A stretch of DNA of 64,000 nt from Oscarella lobularis. Taxonomy: Eukaryota > Porifera > Homoscleromorpha > Homosclerophorida > Oscarellidae. This document shows positions 11,863 through 22,730 of the stretch, one piece after another. The notes beneath the pieces are model-generated. The model made no database searches and was not told the DNA's origin. It saw nothing but the letters and a program-made list of their open reading frames with translations. The DNA lies in the NCBI RefSeq assembly GCF_947507565.1, contig NC_089178.1, positions 1,674,001 to 1,738,000 on the forward strand, read 5' to 3'. Position 1 is the stretch's first letter. The number at the start of each line of letters is the position of its first letter. Made by a program: the position numbers and the translations under genes.

Positions 11863-14800
11863 TTATTTTCCCGAATAGGTGTCTCTCACACTCCTGATAG
11901 AATTTATTCAACAGAGAAAAAATAGAAACGTGAACAAGAGTCAACTCACCTTATTTTCATATTCTTTTGAAGTTCACTGGCGTCAACAGCGGCAAACCCA
12001 GTGAAAGTGATCTCAACAGCATTATTGGGAACCATCAAAAATCCGTTGTCGCTACAAAAAAAATATCAAGCTAAAAAGGATAACATTTTTTTCTCGCACC
12101 TGAAGTAGCCATTGACGTCCGTGTGAAGATAAACATACGGTGCCATTGCCGTTGACGTCAACATAAACCTCACCTCCATTTCGTTCACAGACGAGAAATT
12201 TCCCGCCGTTATCTTTGCTTCCATGAGATCGACGTCGGTAAATGCCGATGGATAGAAAACATTGGTGGCACTCGGTTTGGATTGACCTAAAAAATGAGTA
12301 TGAAAATTCAAATTCATTATAGTGCCCTAACCGTTTTCGGTAAACGAGAGAGCTAACAAGACTTTGTTAGGCTTATTATTGTGCAACGCATCGCTCATAG
12401 ACATATTCCAAAACGACATGGCGTGCTGAGCGTCAAGACTCACAGATTTGTTAAACGAGTGATCAACTTCGCCCTTTTATAAGGAAGATATGTATAAGAC
12501 ATTCGCATTCTAACGAGAATTCGTGATGCCATCCACCCACCGTCCACGTCCACACGTCGATTTTCAGCTCTCCTTTTAGCGAACGCGTCAAATCGTTGAC
12601 GAGGTAGACGCTAATTCTGCCGTTCATTTCAAAAGGCGACACCAGTATGGGAGCGAAAAAGTGAACAGCCGAATAGTGAAGAAGTTTCCATCGTCCGCCG
12701 TACTCGATGGACGACCAGCTTTGAGCTTGCCAGATATCGTTCTAAAAAATCGACTGAATAGATTAGGAATCCGATGACGTGTTCTCGCTTAACCAGCTGC
12801 CAGTATAGCGTTCCCATCGTATAGGCTCCCTTCTCGCTTCTAATTCGTCGATAGTGCTCGCTCTCAGCTTGGATGCAGAGAGCCTGAACGACCTGAGTTA
12901 AGTAGATGAAGTCGCCAAAGCGAACCTCGGTGTCCGAACTTCCAAAATTCAATGCTAAGAAGTATTGGAAACGCTTTTGACGACGCTCACTTGTCTGGTG
13001 AATGAAAGAAACGAGCCATCTGAGCAGCCAGTTCTGGGTTTCCATTAGGATGATGCTGACGATGAAGCATCAGCGTAGAATTGTTGTCCCAGTCCTACAA
13101 AAAGTGAGTGACTATTATAATGTATACTGTGAAATGGAATTGGGGAAGGGAATAGCGCAGCTCATTTCTAGATGAAGACCGGAAAGTTTGTAATCATTGA
13201 GTAGATCGCGGCGGTTAAATATGATCGTTAGCATAAAAGCAAACTTTGAACTGAATTGCCGCGAAATACATTGTGGATTATAGAGACCAGTACGCTTGGC
13301 CCGCAAAAAAGATAAAAAATCAAGGTGCTATGTCGGCTCTATAACGAGCAGTCGAACGCTCTACTTTGTTATAAGATCTCTATAATTTGTAAGAATCTTT
13401 CTGCAACGCCAATCCTTACCTGAGATGTGCTAACAGCTTTCAAAGTTTCTAATGATGGATAGCTCTGAAATCCATATTCACTTGCGAATCTCGGTCTCGG
13501 AAACTTCGTCACGTCGGTACACAAGTCATTGTAGTCATACCTGACCGCCGTTACAGTACACAAGTGAGAGTTCTCGTTGGAATGTGTGCAACTAATAGGT
13601 ACCTACCTGTGCACGTCACCGTAGTGCGGATCACTCGAATCGCCCCATCTCTGTATGTATAACCCTCTATCGGGTTCGTCGACTAGAACGCCGTTTGAAG
13701 GACTCGATGGCCAATAGGGACGAGCTCGATCCTGTCGAGATAAGATCATCAACGCTTTTTCTCGCCTTCTCTCTTCCCGACCTCTTCGATGAGTGTTGCA
13801 TGTACGGTGTCATCGTATAGTACACTGTAATCGATCAAATATATAGGTCCACTGTTCATTCCTGCGGCCTAATTGTTTGCAGACGCTCAAAGAAGCAGCA
13901 GTAGAGCGGATGACAGAGCTCGCTTACTTGATTTTCGTTGTTTCCGCTCCAGAGTGCGATTGACGGATGATGGGCGAGACGTCTCACTTGGTGACGAATC
14001 TCCTCGGCCACAGTATCCAAAAAGTCCTATATGAATGCGAAAGTCAATTTCTTCGTACAATCAACTTTACTACCTACTTTGTCTCTGGGATACAGAGCGT
14101 CTCCGAACATAAACTCTTGCCAAACCATGATGCCCAACTTGTCACAAATGTCAAAGAAATCCTTCGTCTGATAGATGCCTCCTCCCCTGAAACAGACGAG
14201 TGAACCAAGGCAACAAGACGTTCGGCTTCGTACCAAACGCGAACCATGTTCTGGTGAGACAGAGTAGCCGACTGGAGTTGATTGTACAGCGACTCATAGG
14301 TCACGCGACCAGTGAACGAGTCCGCAGGAATCCAGTTGGATCCCTTGATAAAAACGGGTACATCTAAGCATAGAGACGCCTCCTATAATTATTGCACACG
14401 TTCTGCTACTACTACTACTACTTCTCTCACCATTGATCTTGAAGTAGAACGATAGGCCCTCTTCTCCATCCGGAAGTTTATCCTGAACGAGTTCCACTTT
14501 ACGAAATCCGACTGATTTTGTCACAGAATGCATTTCTCCCTAAAATTGCGAGACTCTCTGTCATTAAACCGTTTTGCTATTGTGTCACCAACGCACGTTA
14601 TTGCCATGAAACATGACCGTCATTTCGTAAAGCGTCCTGTTTCCGTACTCGTTTGGCCACCATAAATCGACTTCACCTTTGCTAACGTGAACGCTCAACT
14701 TCACCGCCATTTCCATAGCAGACGCTGCCTCAAATGTCTAAGAGAAACACAAAAGTCAAAGAAAAAAAAATTACATTTAAATATGATTTCTCACTGTCGA

Positions 14801-16111
14801 CGCGTCCTTATTGGCGACAGATAAAGAAACTTTACCGCCCGCACCGGCAACTAAAAGAGCTTAGAGTGACTTGTGGCTACAATTTTTTGGTTCGTTTGCT
14901 TTGCCTGCTGCTTGAAGATATGCAGTGACGTTCACATTGAAACCTCCACTGCCGTCAGGAAAAATCTGATAATGAATAATCGCAATATAGTCAATATTTG
15001 TTGTTCTTCTCCTTGCCTGTGGTACAACGTCGCTGATAAACGCCTCATTAAAAGACACAACGCTAGTTTTTAAAACCAATCATGCAACTCGAAACATTCA
15101 AATCATTTACGTGCACACATACCTTATGTTCTTCCAAATGCCAACTGGCACAAAAGCGGGACCCCAATCCCAACCGAAATCTAGAGAGCCATTCAAAAGA
15201 CCTTCTCAAAAAAAAGAGAGTATGCATTCACCACACCTGATTGGCATTTTCTTATAAAATTTCGATTAGCTGGGAAGTAGTTGCCGCCTCCGTGCACAGA
15301 GTACGGATAGTTGTTAGCTTGGCGAACAGAATACGTAGCGCCAGACTTTAGAAAGGTTAGCATATAGCATCCCAATTTTAAGTGGCTTACCTCAAAGGCA
15401 ACCGTGATTGTATTGACTTCACTTTGAAGAGACTCCTGATACAAAGCCATTGGCAGGTTTAAATCCAGTCTAATGTATGCGGCCCACCTTGATGTCAAAA
15501 TAGTATTTCCTGTGCTGATTATTAGTCATTCCAACAGAGTGTCCATTTACACTAGAATAAAAGAGAAGTAACGGTGCTCATTACAGAGTATATAGTAGAG
15601 CAAAATCTCTCTTCTTTCAAACCCTATTCTCTACGTCTCCAAAAGAGGAGAGATGTAATAATTTACAGTATCCTTCAACCTGATGTTAGCTACTGTGTCG
15701 ATTCCGTGACAGGACAGCCACACTTTCTTAGTGGCGGCGGCGCCACCAGGGAGACTAAAGCTTCTACTGTACGTCCAATTGTCCATGGCAATCCACGTAT
15801 CCAACGCGTCGTTGAATCGATCTGCAGCAGCAATGAGGAGTTTTTGAAAACGACTAGAAGTACGAGCTCACAGTAGGGATCCGATATCACTTTTGCTGCC
15901 CTAAAGCGGAAGAGCGGTGAGAATGACGATGGAAGAGTGCAGGCCAGATTTACATGAGATCGAGGTGAATTTGGCCCGGAACGGTGCCGGGAACCTTTAC
16001 CGAACCGTTTGCATTCACGACAGACCATTCTGATCCTCCTAAGCTTGTCTCGCTGAAAGCGAGAGACGAGCCAATGAGGACGAAGCACGAGAGGAGCTGC
16101 AACACCGCCAT
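11863..16111 (-). CDS. MANBA: Lysosomal beta-mannosidase (GH2)
   Basis: This glycoside hydrolase family 2 enzyme removes terminal beta-mannose from N-glycan fragments in the lysosome. The start at 16111 opens a signal peptide ([19 protein letters not shown]) followed by [14 protein letters not shown], the family N-terminal motif. Inner exons give [19 protein letters not shown] and MVWQEFMF. The acid/base motif is seen in LWSGNNEN near 13940, and a [10 protein letters not shown]-type motif with the probable nucleophile Glu near 13465. The C-terminus [10 protein letters not shown] to RDTYSGK ends at TAA 11863-11865, where AAAATAAAGG also offers a polyadenylation signal. It is divergent from DNAJC27, with start codons 104 bp apart. 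An E-box GTCACGTGGC lies between them, in keeping with TFEB-type control of lysosomal genes (inference). An intron near 13305-13350 holds a repeat fragment. Confidence 0.93.
13305..13350 (+). repeat. Fragment of a dispersed repeat inside a MANBA intron
   Basis: The segment AAATCAAGGTGCTATGTCGG with the following CTCTATAACG resembles AAATCAAGGTGCTACGTCCG at about 62633 within the large GANP intron. Both belong to one dispersed repeat family in this window. Confidence 0.6.
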
Positions 16112-16143
16112 TCTCACGACTCACGGGACTCCTACGCCTAGTT

Positions 16144-16153
16144 GTCACGTGGC
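16144..16153. promoter_or_regulatory. E-box (GTCACGTGGC) between MANBA and DNAJC27 start codons
   Basis: The CACGTG core at 16146-16151 lies about 35 bp upstream of the mannosidase ATG and 65 bp upstream of the DNAJC27 ATG. It is one base from the palindromic CLEAR consensus GTCACGTGAC bound by TFEB/MITF factors in animals. The function here is inferred. Confidence 0.55.
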
Positions 16154-16215
16154 CTCTTGTTGCTATGGTTCGTTCGACGTCGGTATCCCGTCGAATTTCT
16201 GCTCTGCACTGTGCC

Positions 16216-17335
16216 ATGGCTGAAAAGCGGCCGATGCAGACCGCAAGAATAAAGATTATTAGCATGGGAGACGCTGAAGTTGGCAAGGTGTCGTTCCTGT
16301 TAACGAAAAGATGTCGTACGAACGATTTCGTCATTCTAGAGCTGTCTAATAAAACGATTTTGCGAAAAGCGGTTTGTATCCAAGTACATGGGAACAATAG
16401 GAATTGACTATGGGGTCACCAAGTGCGCTAGCGATTCGTTTCTAGCACGTTTAGTGGAAAGGGCTTTTAGATCGGAAATTAATGGGCAGGAGATCAAAAT
16501 TAATATATTTGACATGGCAGGGCATCCTCTTTTCTACGAGGTAATACAATGCACGCGTTCTGTGCGTTTTCAAGGCATATTCCGGTAGGTTAGGAATGAA
16601 TTTTACAAGGACTCTCAGGGTGCTATATTGGCTTATGACGTCACCTCGCGAAGCAGCTTCGAATCCTTACCACATTGGATTGAAGAAATGAAAAAGAACA
16701 TAGGACCGTCATCAGAAGCAAATAACCTCGTTGTTTACGTGTGCGCTACAAAGGTGCAATTAGTGTTATACATCCTCGTACTAACAGAGATATACCGCGC
16801 TCCTTTTTCAAGATTGATATAGGCAATAGAAAAGTAGACGAACTCGAAGGACGAATGTGGGCCGAACAGAACGGTTATCACTATTTTGAAACGTCAGCTC
16901 ACACGGGCAAAAACGTGGACGAATTGTTTAAAGTGGGTGATGCAGCAATACTGTAGCGCAACATTGACTAGACAGGTCCGCTGCTAGGCACTATTCAAGT
17001 CTGTTGTGAACAGACTCGAGGGAGCTAACGTAGCACCAGTCACGGCTGCGTTCTCCAAGGAACAAGCAGACGCCGTACGAAAACTAAGAACGGGAAGAAA
17101 TGATCATGAAAGGCTTGGCGTACCACAAGGAGCGAGCAGGTAAGCGCCTGGGCAGGGGAAACAGCCGCTCGCTCTCTCTCTAGGATGCCTTGTTTTTAGG
17201 GACGATATCAACAAGGCTTATCGAAAACTGGCCGTCATTTTACATCCGGACAAATGTACAATGCCAGGCAGCGAGGAAGCATTTAAAATACTCGTCAGCG
17301 CTCGGGCAAGCTTACTCACCAACGCTCGTCACTAA
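16216..17335 (+). CDS. DNAJC27: DNAJC27 (Rab-like GTPase with C-terminal J domain, RBJ)
   Basis: This is a Rab-family GTPase domain fused to a J domain. The start ATG at 16216 gives [15 protein letters not shown], the P-loop split by a 5' intron and continued as [22 protein letters not shown] is the switch I region. [12 protein letters not shown] is the switch II region, with DMAGH in place of the usual DTAGQ, as in this family. The guanine-base motif reads ATKID where NKxD is usual, and [14 protein letters not shown] follows. The J domain carries [19 protein letters not shown] with an intact HPD motif. Introns are about 48-60 nt. The stop is TAA 17333-17335, followed by AATAAA-like signals at 17351-17367. 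The gene is convergent with the ankyrin kinase, stops 47 bp apart. Confidence 0.95.
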
Positions 17336-17381
17336 TTCTTGTAAAAAGTTTAAAATAAAGAATAAATGTGGGCAGGGTATA

Positions 17382-19230
17382 TCAGAGCAACGCGACTGTG
17401 ACTCCCTTTTCAGTCGGACTTCCTTCGATTCGTCGACGTCGTCTGCACTCGCGATATTCCCGCTCGTTGCGCGTCTTCTCCAGCCGAAGCAAAACGTCTC
17501 CTACATCGGGACGACGAGTCGCCTGTTGCGCTGTCATCGAAGCGCACAACGATCGCGCATTCGCGTCAACGACCGCGCCAACGTGAGCGCCGACATCGTC
17601 TTTCTTGATCGTCTTACCGGAAAATATCTCACCGAGCGTGATACCCAAGCTGAAGACGTCCGCCTCCTTCGTATTTTCCGACGTCAAAACGGCCGTCGAT
17701 CGGCCTTTCCGTTTCACCTCGACTCGGCGCTCCGGCGCGAGATAGAGCCAGCTGAGCGGACCGGCGGTGAGGGCGCAGCCGACGCGATGCGACGCGCCGA
17801 GATCTCCAATCTTCGCCACCATGGCGCAGCTGACAAAGACGTTCGACGAACGAATGTCGCCGTGCAGATACGGTTGCGGACGCAATCGGTGGAGATAGTG
17901 AACGCCGGCGACGCAATCGGACGCCAAATCGACTCGTTCGCGCCACGACAACGGCGCCGTCTTCGCGTCCGCTAGGAGCAGTTCTTCGAGATTGCATTCC
18001 AATAATTCCATGACGATGTAGGACGGCTCGGCGTCGGATATCGTTTCCGGCGAGGCGATCACGCCGTAGACGGCGACGACGTTCGGATGACTGATTCGAC
18101 AGCTGATTGACATCTCCTGCTTCCACAGGGCGGAATTCCACGGGCTCATGGTGAGTTCGTGGTACATCTTGACGGCGACGGGACGTCCGTTCCAGAGGCC
18201 GGCGCGCACTTCGGCATAGGAACCCTGTCCGAGTATCGTCGAAGTGAGCTGAATCGAATTGATGGGAATTTGAACGGCTTCAATGAATCGTTGCAACTGT
18301 CGACTGCAATCGGCCAATTCATCAGCTAAGTTATCATGAACCTGAAAAAAGATGCCGGTATTGAGATCAAAGATCGTCCCTTGATTCAGTGATTCGTACC
18401 GATTTAATTTGAAATTTCGCTTTGATGCATTGATTGCAGCCGCACGAACGTTGTTCCGCCTGGTGCGTTTCAAAGCGGAGCGCCGTCTGTCGCGCGTGCA
18501 CGACCATAGCGCGGGAAAATTCTCGCGCGCAATTGCTCTCTTCCAACAAATCGTAAACGTCGCGCCCACGTTCGTCGAGTGCGCTAAAGTCGGCACCGTC
18601 GGCGGCAAGGCGGGGCAATATGTCCACGTGACCGAGACGCGCCGCCAAGTGTGCCGGCGGGTCGCCGTGCGCGTTCGTCGCGTTCACGTTGGCGCCGTGA
18701 ATAACGAGAAAGTGCACGGCGTCGTACTCGCCGCTATCCCGTATAGCCGAATGAATAGGCGCGTCGCCGTGCATCTTATCGACGGGCCCATTCATCAAAT
18801 CGCCGAAACCGGCGTCGACGAGCGCTCTCAGAACGTCGACGCTGCCCGATCTAGCAGCGAGATGCGCGCACGACGCGCGAGCGCCGGTCGGCTTTCGCGC
18901 GTCGGCGCCGCCGTGCAGCAATTCGATAACGCAGGAGGCGTGACCGAAACTCGAAGCGACGTGCAAGGGCGTCCAAGCGCGTTTCGTGCACGTCGCGTTC
19001 GTCGTTCGACAGTCGCGAGACGCGACGAGACGACGACAGACGGACGCGTGGCCGTTTTCCGCGGCGCAGTAGAGCGCCGTTTTTGCGTCGGGCTCGCGCG
19101 TCTTTCTCACGTTCGGATTGGCACCCGCTTCGATGAGGCGTGCGACAGTCGGTTCGTCGCCCTGCTCGGCGGCTGAGATCAGCTGGCCCGGAGTGAAGTT
19201 TGCCCTAAGCTTCCAAAGGATCTGAGCCAT
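17382..19230 (-). CDS. Ankyrin-repeat protein kinase, TKL-like
   Basis: A two-exon gene: exon 1 is 18400-19230, exon 2 is 17382-18341, with a 58-nt phase-0 intron. It encodes about 596 aa. Residues about 15-240 form ankyrin repeats (TALYCAAENGHASVCRRLV, TPLHVASSFGHASCVIELL, PPAHLAARLGHVDILPRL). The kinase domain follows: glycine loop GQGSYAEVRAG, ATP-site lysine VAVKMY, helix C KQEMSI, catalytic loop HGDIRSSNV, metal motif GDLG, and APE as LAPERR. The HRD arginine is Gly and DFG is DLG, but the key Lys, Glu and both Asp residues remain, so activity is plausible. HGDI(K/R)SSN resembles IRAK1. An ATG at 19230 was chosen because the reading frame upstream has no other ATG. Substrates are unknown. 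Confidence 0.85.
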
Positions 19231-19282
19231 AGGAAGGAAGAAAAATAAGAACGCGATATCTTTTCCTCTCTCCCGGCCTTTT

Positions 19283-19292
19283 CCCACGTGAC
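19283..19292. promoter_or_regulatory. E-box upstream of the ankyrin kinase gene
   Basis: CCCACGTGAC, with core CACGTG at 19285-19290, lies 55 bp upstream of the kinase ATG, in the 143-bp gap behind the SLC37A4-like gene. Confidence 0.5.
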
Positions 19293-19373
19293 CTAATTAA
19301 ATTAGGCTAGAAGGATTGACGTCATTCAGTTAATTAACAACAATACATTACTGCAGTCTCATACGGCTCTGAA

Positions 19374-20996
19374 TTAATCTGCCTTCAGCTTTTGGAGTTT
19401 ATAGAAAAAAACAAATCCAAATAAAACAACAACAATAAGGCCAGTGACTTCTAAGGTGACAAATGACCAGTACCACCCATAGCTGGACACAAGAAGACTG
19501 AATGGATAGCCAGACAAGAACGCCCCCGCTACAAAAGAAAACGGTAAAGCTGTGTCGTACACTCTATTGAACTTATACGCACTTTGGGAAGCCATCGAAG
19601 CAACAGAATGAGCGGTTCCTTCAAAGCCTTTAGGTGCATTTTCCACAGCAAGAACACCCCAAATGGCTATGGGCCCATACAATGCTAGGCCCAGCATAAA
19701 AAACACAGCGTCAATCTGATACTAAAAAAACGACCAAACTTATGTTGAAGACTTTCTCTACACTGTACGTTATAACCTGTTCAGTAATGAAGGCTGTGTG
19801 ATTGAGCACATATAAGAAAAGCTCCAAAATCACGATAAGTATGCAAATGACAGGTAGTCGAGCAAAAACTCCCAAACGAGGCATCTACTGATAAATAAAA
19901 AGAAACGTTTGACTCGGATTGGTTCTCTTACCTTGGACACAATGAAGTCAGATGAGAAGCCCGCCACTAAGCTGCCCACAATTCCTCCCACTTCCAACAT
20001 CCCAATAGCGTATGCGGCTACATAATACAAGACACCTTCAACGTTTCCCCTTCCCTTCTTTCCCACGTACCAAAGCTAGCCGGAAATTCGCGGTACTGAA
20101 TCAGGTACATTTGACTCCAATCTGCTATCGACGTCTTGACCACGTAGAAAAGAAGGTAGTTGCCACTCAGCACCCAAAGAAACCAATCAGACAACACGTC
20201 TCGCAAGGAAAAGCGTTTCTTTTCCGCTGAGGAATTGCTTCTTTCTGACGTGATAGACTTTAGACCAACAGACTCAGGTGAGTCTCGCGTGATCAGGAAG
20301 ATGACAACTGACATGCCCAAGCCGACAGCACCCGCTCCAAAGAAGACGAATCGCCAACCCAATGCTTTCGTAGTAGCGGCAAAGACAATTGAACTCAATG
20401 CAGCAGAAACATTGATGCCCATTGATACTGTGCTCCACCAACGTCCAAACGACTCACTGGGAACCCAAACGCGCAGCAGTTTGCCTACCGGAGGCCATCC
20501 AAATCCCTATACAATATGGCAAGTAAACATTAGGATGCTACGTTTATGAAATATTTATAAGGAAACCTAATAGCAGTCTCGGCTAAAAAGGGAGCCCAGC
20601 CAGCCAGCCAGCCAGCCACAGTACGTGTTAAGATAGTGTACTTGCCTGAATGAGTCCGTTTATCATCCAAAGTAGGGAAAAAGCCCACATGGAAGATGAT
20701 AGGCCAAAAAGAATGTTGATGACAGCGCTGATAGCGAGGCCCAGTGCAAAGAGGAGACGCGGGCTGCCGAGTAGATCGGTGAGAAAGCCAACGAAGAGTT
20801 TGCTGAAGGCGTAGAGCATGAAGAAGGAGCTAAGGATCGTTCCAAGATGATCTTTCTCGAGACCGAGGTCCTTCGACATGGCAGCCATCGAGAAGGAAAA
20901 GGATTTTCGGTTAATTATGTAGCATCCGTAACCAAAGAAAGACGAAATAAAGAGAAGAACGAGCCAGAATCGATACTCCTTGTCTAAGGACGCCAT
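19374..20996 (-). CDS. SLC37A4: SLC37A4-like glucose-6-phosphate/phosphate antiporter (MFS)
   Basis: A major facilitator superfamily protein closest to SLC37A4, the ER glucose-6-phosphate translocase. The start at 20996 (MASLDKEYRFWLVLLFISS) leads into helix 1 and the family motif YIINRKSFSFSM, then LDKDHLGTILSS-like LEKDHLGTILSSF. Further hallmarks are GFGWPPVGKLLRVWVP, SMGINVSAALSSI, KTSIADWSQMYLIQY, LEVGGIVGSLVAGFSSD and LYGPIAIWGVLAVENAP. About twelve hydrophobic helices are spread over short exons, and the stop TAA is at 19374-19376. The start codon lies only 4 bp from the left arm of the large inverted repeat, so that arm must contain the 5' UTR and promoter. Confidence 0.9.
20592..20618. 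repeat. (CCAG)n microsatellite in an SLC37A4 intron
   Basis: About six CCAG units, slightly irregular, lie within an intron of the transporter gene. Confidence 0.8.
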
Positions 20997-21000
20997 GTTT

Positions 21001-22560
21001 AGAGTCCCGTATCTAGTTTCGAACGCATCAAGTTTGGAACAGGCGTTTATACCTTTAAACAGACTAGGATAAAAAACGGTTAAAAGCGAAAAGGTAGCAC
21101 AATAACTCACAAATCTTCCTGTAAAATTTCAGCTCTCTCCGTTGAGTGGTATGCGAGTAAGCGCAGTTAGAAGAGGAGGAAGTCATGTGATCGGTCTTTC
21201 GAACACACCCATCGGCTTTGGAACAGCCTCTCTAACTCTGTTATCGCACAGAGACGTGCTATGTACCGTTGGAAAGCTTAAAGCCTCTTCTATTTAGCTA
21301 AATTTACGCGATTGTCGTAGATTGTATTCTCGCTGAGATATCGCCGGTAGAGTACCGACGGGTAGCGTGATCTAGATTGGAACGCAAGTTTTTTCTTAGC
21401 CAACTGGTTCTACGCCTTCAAACGCCACCAAATCGTGCATGCAGTCTTCCTGTACTGCTATCTCTAGGATTCGACCGTTATGTAGCTATAAACTCCTGAA
21501 AGGGCCTTTTTCTATGAAATGGGCCGTTGAAGAGCATGTCAACCCGGAAGCACAAATTCTAGCTAAGACAGCAATTTGCTTGTTTTCTTCAAAAAATGCA
21601 AAATCATGTTTTTCTGCTTTGGCTAGGTAGGAATATTGGAGGTTTTACATACGGGGCATAGAGGTCTCACCAACATTGAAAATGTGACCAGGCTTGTTGT
21701 GAGTTCATTAGAATTCATCAATAAAGACACATAACAGGTCTTACAGGTTCTCTAAAGCATTTATCTTTGTAGCAGCTAGTCTTGGTTTTCACGGAGTTCT
21801 AGTATGTTACATCATAGACTCTCAAACTACCAAGTCTTGATGTTTTTGATCATATAACGTTATTTAGAGTGAAACTAACTTTTTGAAGAAAATAAGTTCA
21901 CGAACAAGCCTAGTCAAATTTTAAATTTTTGCGAGAAACCTTCAAAAATTATGTACTAAACCAAGAAAAAGAGATGTGATTTATAGGAGAAAAAACGCAA
22001 ATTACCGTTATAGCTTCAATTTGTGCTACCGGATTGCTTTCTCACATCAAATGATCTTCAATGGCAAATTCCTTTCAGGAGTTTATAGCTACATAACGGT
22101 CGAATCCTAGAGATAGCAGTACAGGAAGACTGCATGCACGATTTGGTGGCGTTTGAAGGCGTAGAACCAGTTGGCTAAGAAAAATCTTGCGTTCCAATCT
22201 AGATCACGCTACCCGTCGGTACTCTACCGGCGATATCTCAGCGAGAATACAATCTACGATAATCGCGTAAATTTAGCTAAATAGAAGAGGCTTTAAGCTT
22301 TCCAACGGTACATAGCACGTCTCTGTGCGATGACGGATAACAGAGTTAGAGAGGCTGTTCCAAAGCCGATGGGTGTGTCTCCTCTTAATTCTAACTGCGC
22401 TTACTCGCATACCACTCAAGGGAGAGAGCTGAAATTTTACAGGAAGATTTGTGAGTTATTGTGCTACATTTTCGCTTCTAACCGTTTTTTATCCTAGTCT
22501 GTTTTAGGGTATAAACGCCTGTTCCAAACTTGATGCGTTCAAAACTAGATACGGGACTCT
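21001..22560. repeat. 1.56-kb inverted repeat with ~490-bp near-identical arms
   Basis: The left arm (21001 to about 21500) and right arm (about 22072-22560) are inverted copies. Each ends exactly in AGAGTCCCGTATCTAGTTT. By eye they differ at roughly ten single bases plus two short indels, near 21175-21210 and 21244. Inward of the arms the similarity continues weakly (shared GTTGAAGA, AGCACAAATT, AATTTGC blocks), so the outer parts are much better conserved than the centre. I see no transposase ORF and no target-site duplication. It fills the space between two divergent genes. It could be a foldback element or an inverted duplication of the SLC37A4 promoter. Confidence 0.92.
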
Positions 22561-22716
22561 ACCTACTTTACCGCACGCTAACGAAGGCCTATTTTGCGGC
22601 CCCCTGTTTGCGGCCTTTTGCGGCTTGAAACTTAGATACGTCGATTTTTGACTCTTAGCTGCATTTTTAATAGAACTAGACTGAAAGCAGTTTAAAGAAT
22701 TCAGAGGAATAAATGT

Positions 22717-22726
22717 GTCACGTGAC
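22717..22726. promoter_or_regulatory. Perfect palindromic CLEAR/E-box GTCACGTGAC
   Basis: It lies 4 bp before the chosen ATG (22731) of the S28 peptidase gene. It is an exact match to the CLEAR consensus bound by TFEB at animal lysosomal genes. If translation starts at the in-frame ATG at 22713 instead, the site would be coding. Confidence 0.55.
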
Positions 22727-22730
22727 AAGA

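Noticed and set aside
15690-16397. 235-aa open frame on - strand
   Set aside because: It reads through MANBA exon 1, the divergent promoter and DNAJC27 exons in the wrong frame. The signal-peptide frame is the real one.
17190-17975. 261-aa open frame on + strand
   Set aside because: It is antisense to the kinase exon, Arg-rich, and lacks any domain. It is a shadow of the GC-rich coding strand.
18409-19176. 255-aa open frame on + strand
   Set aside because: Antisense shadow of the ankyrin-repeat exon.
20997-21110. N-terminal extension of the SLC37A4-like protein into the inverted repeat
   Set aside because: The frame is open but begins with GTG, with no ATG upstream. The family N-terminus fits the ATG at 20996.
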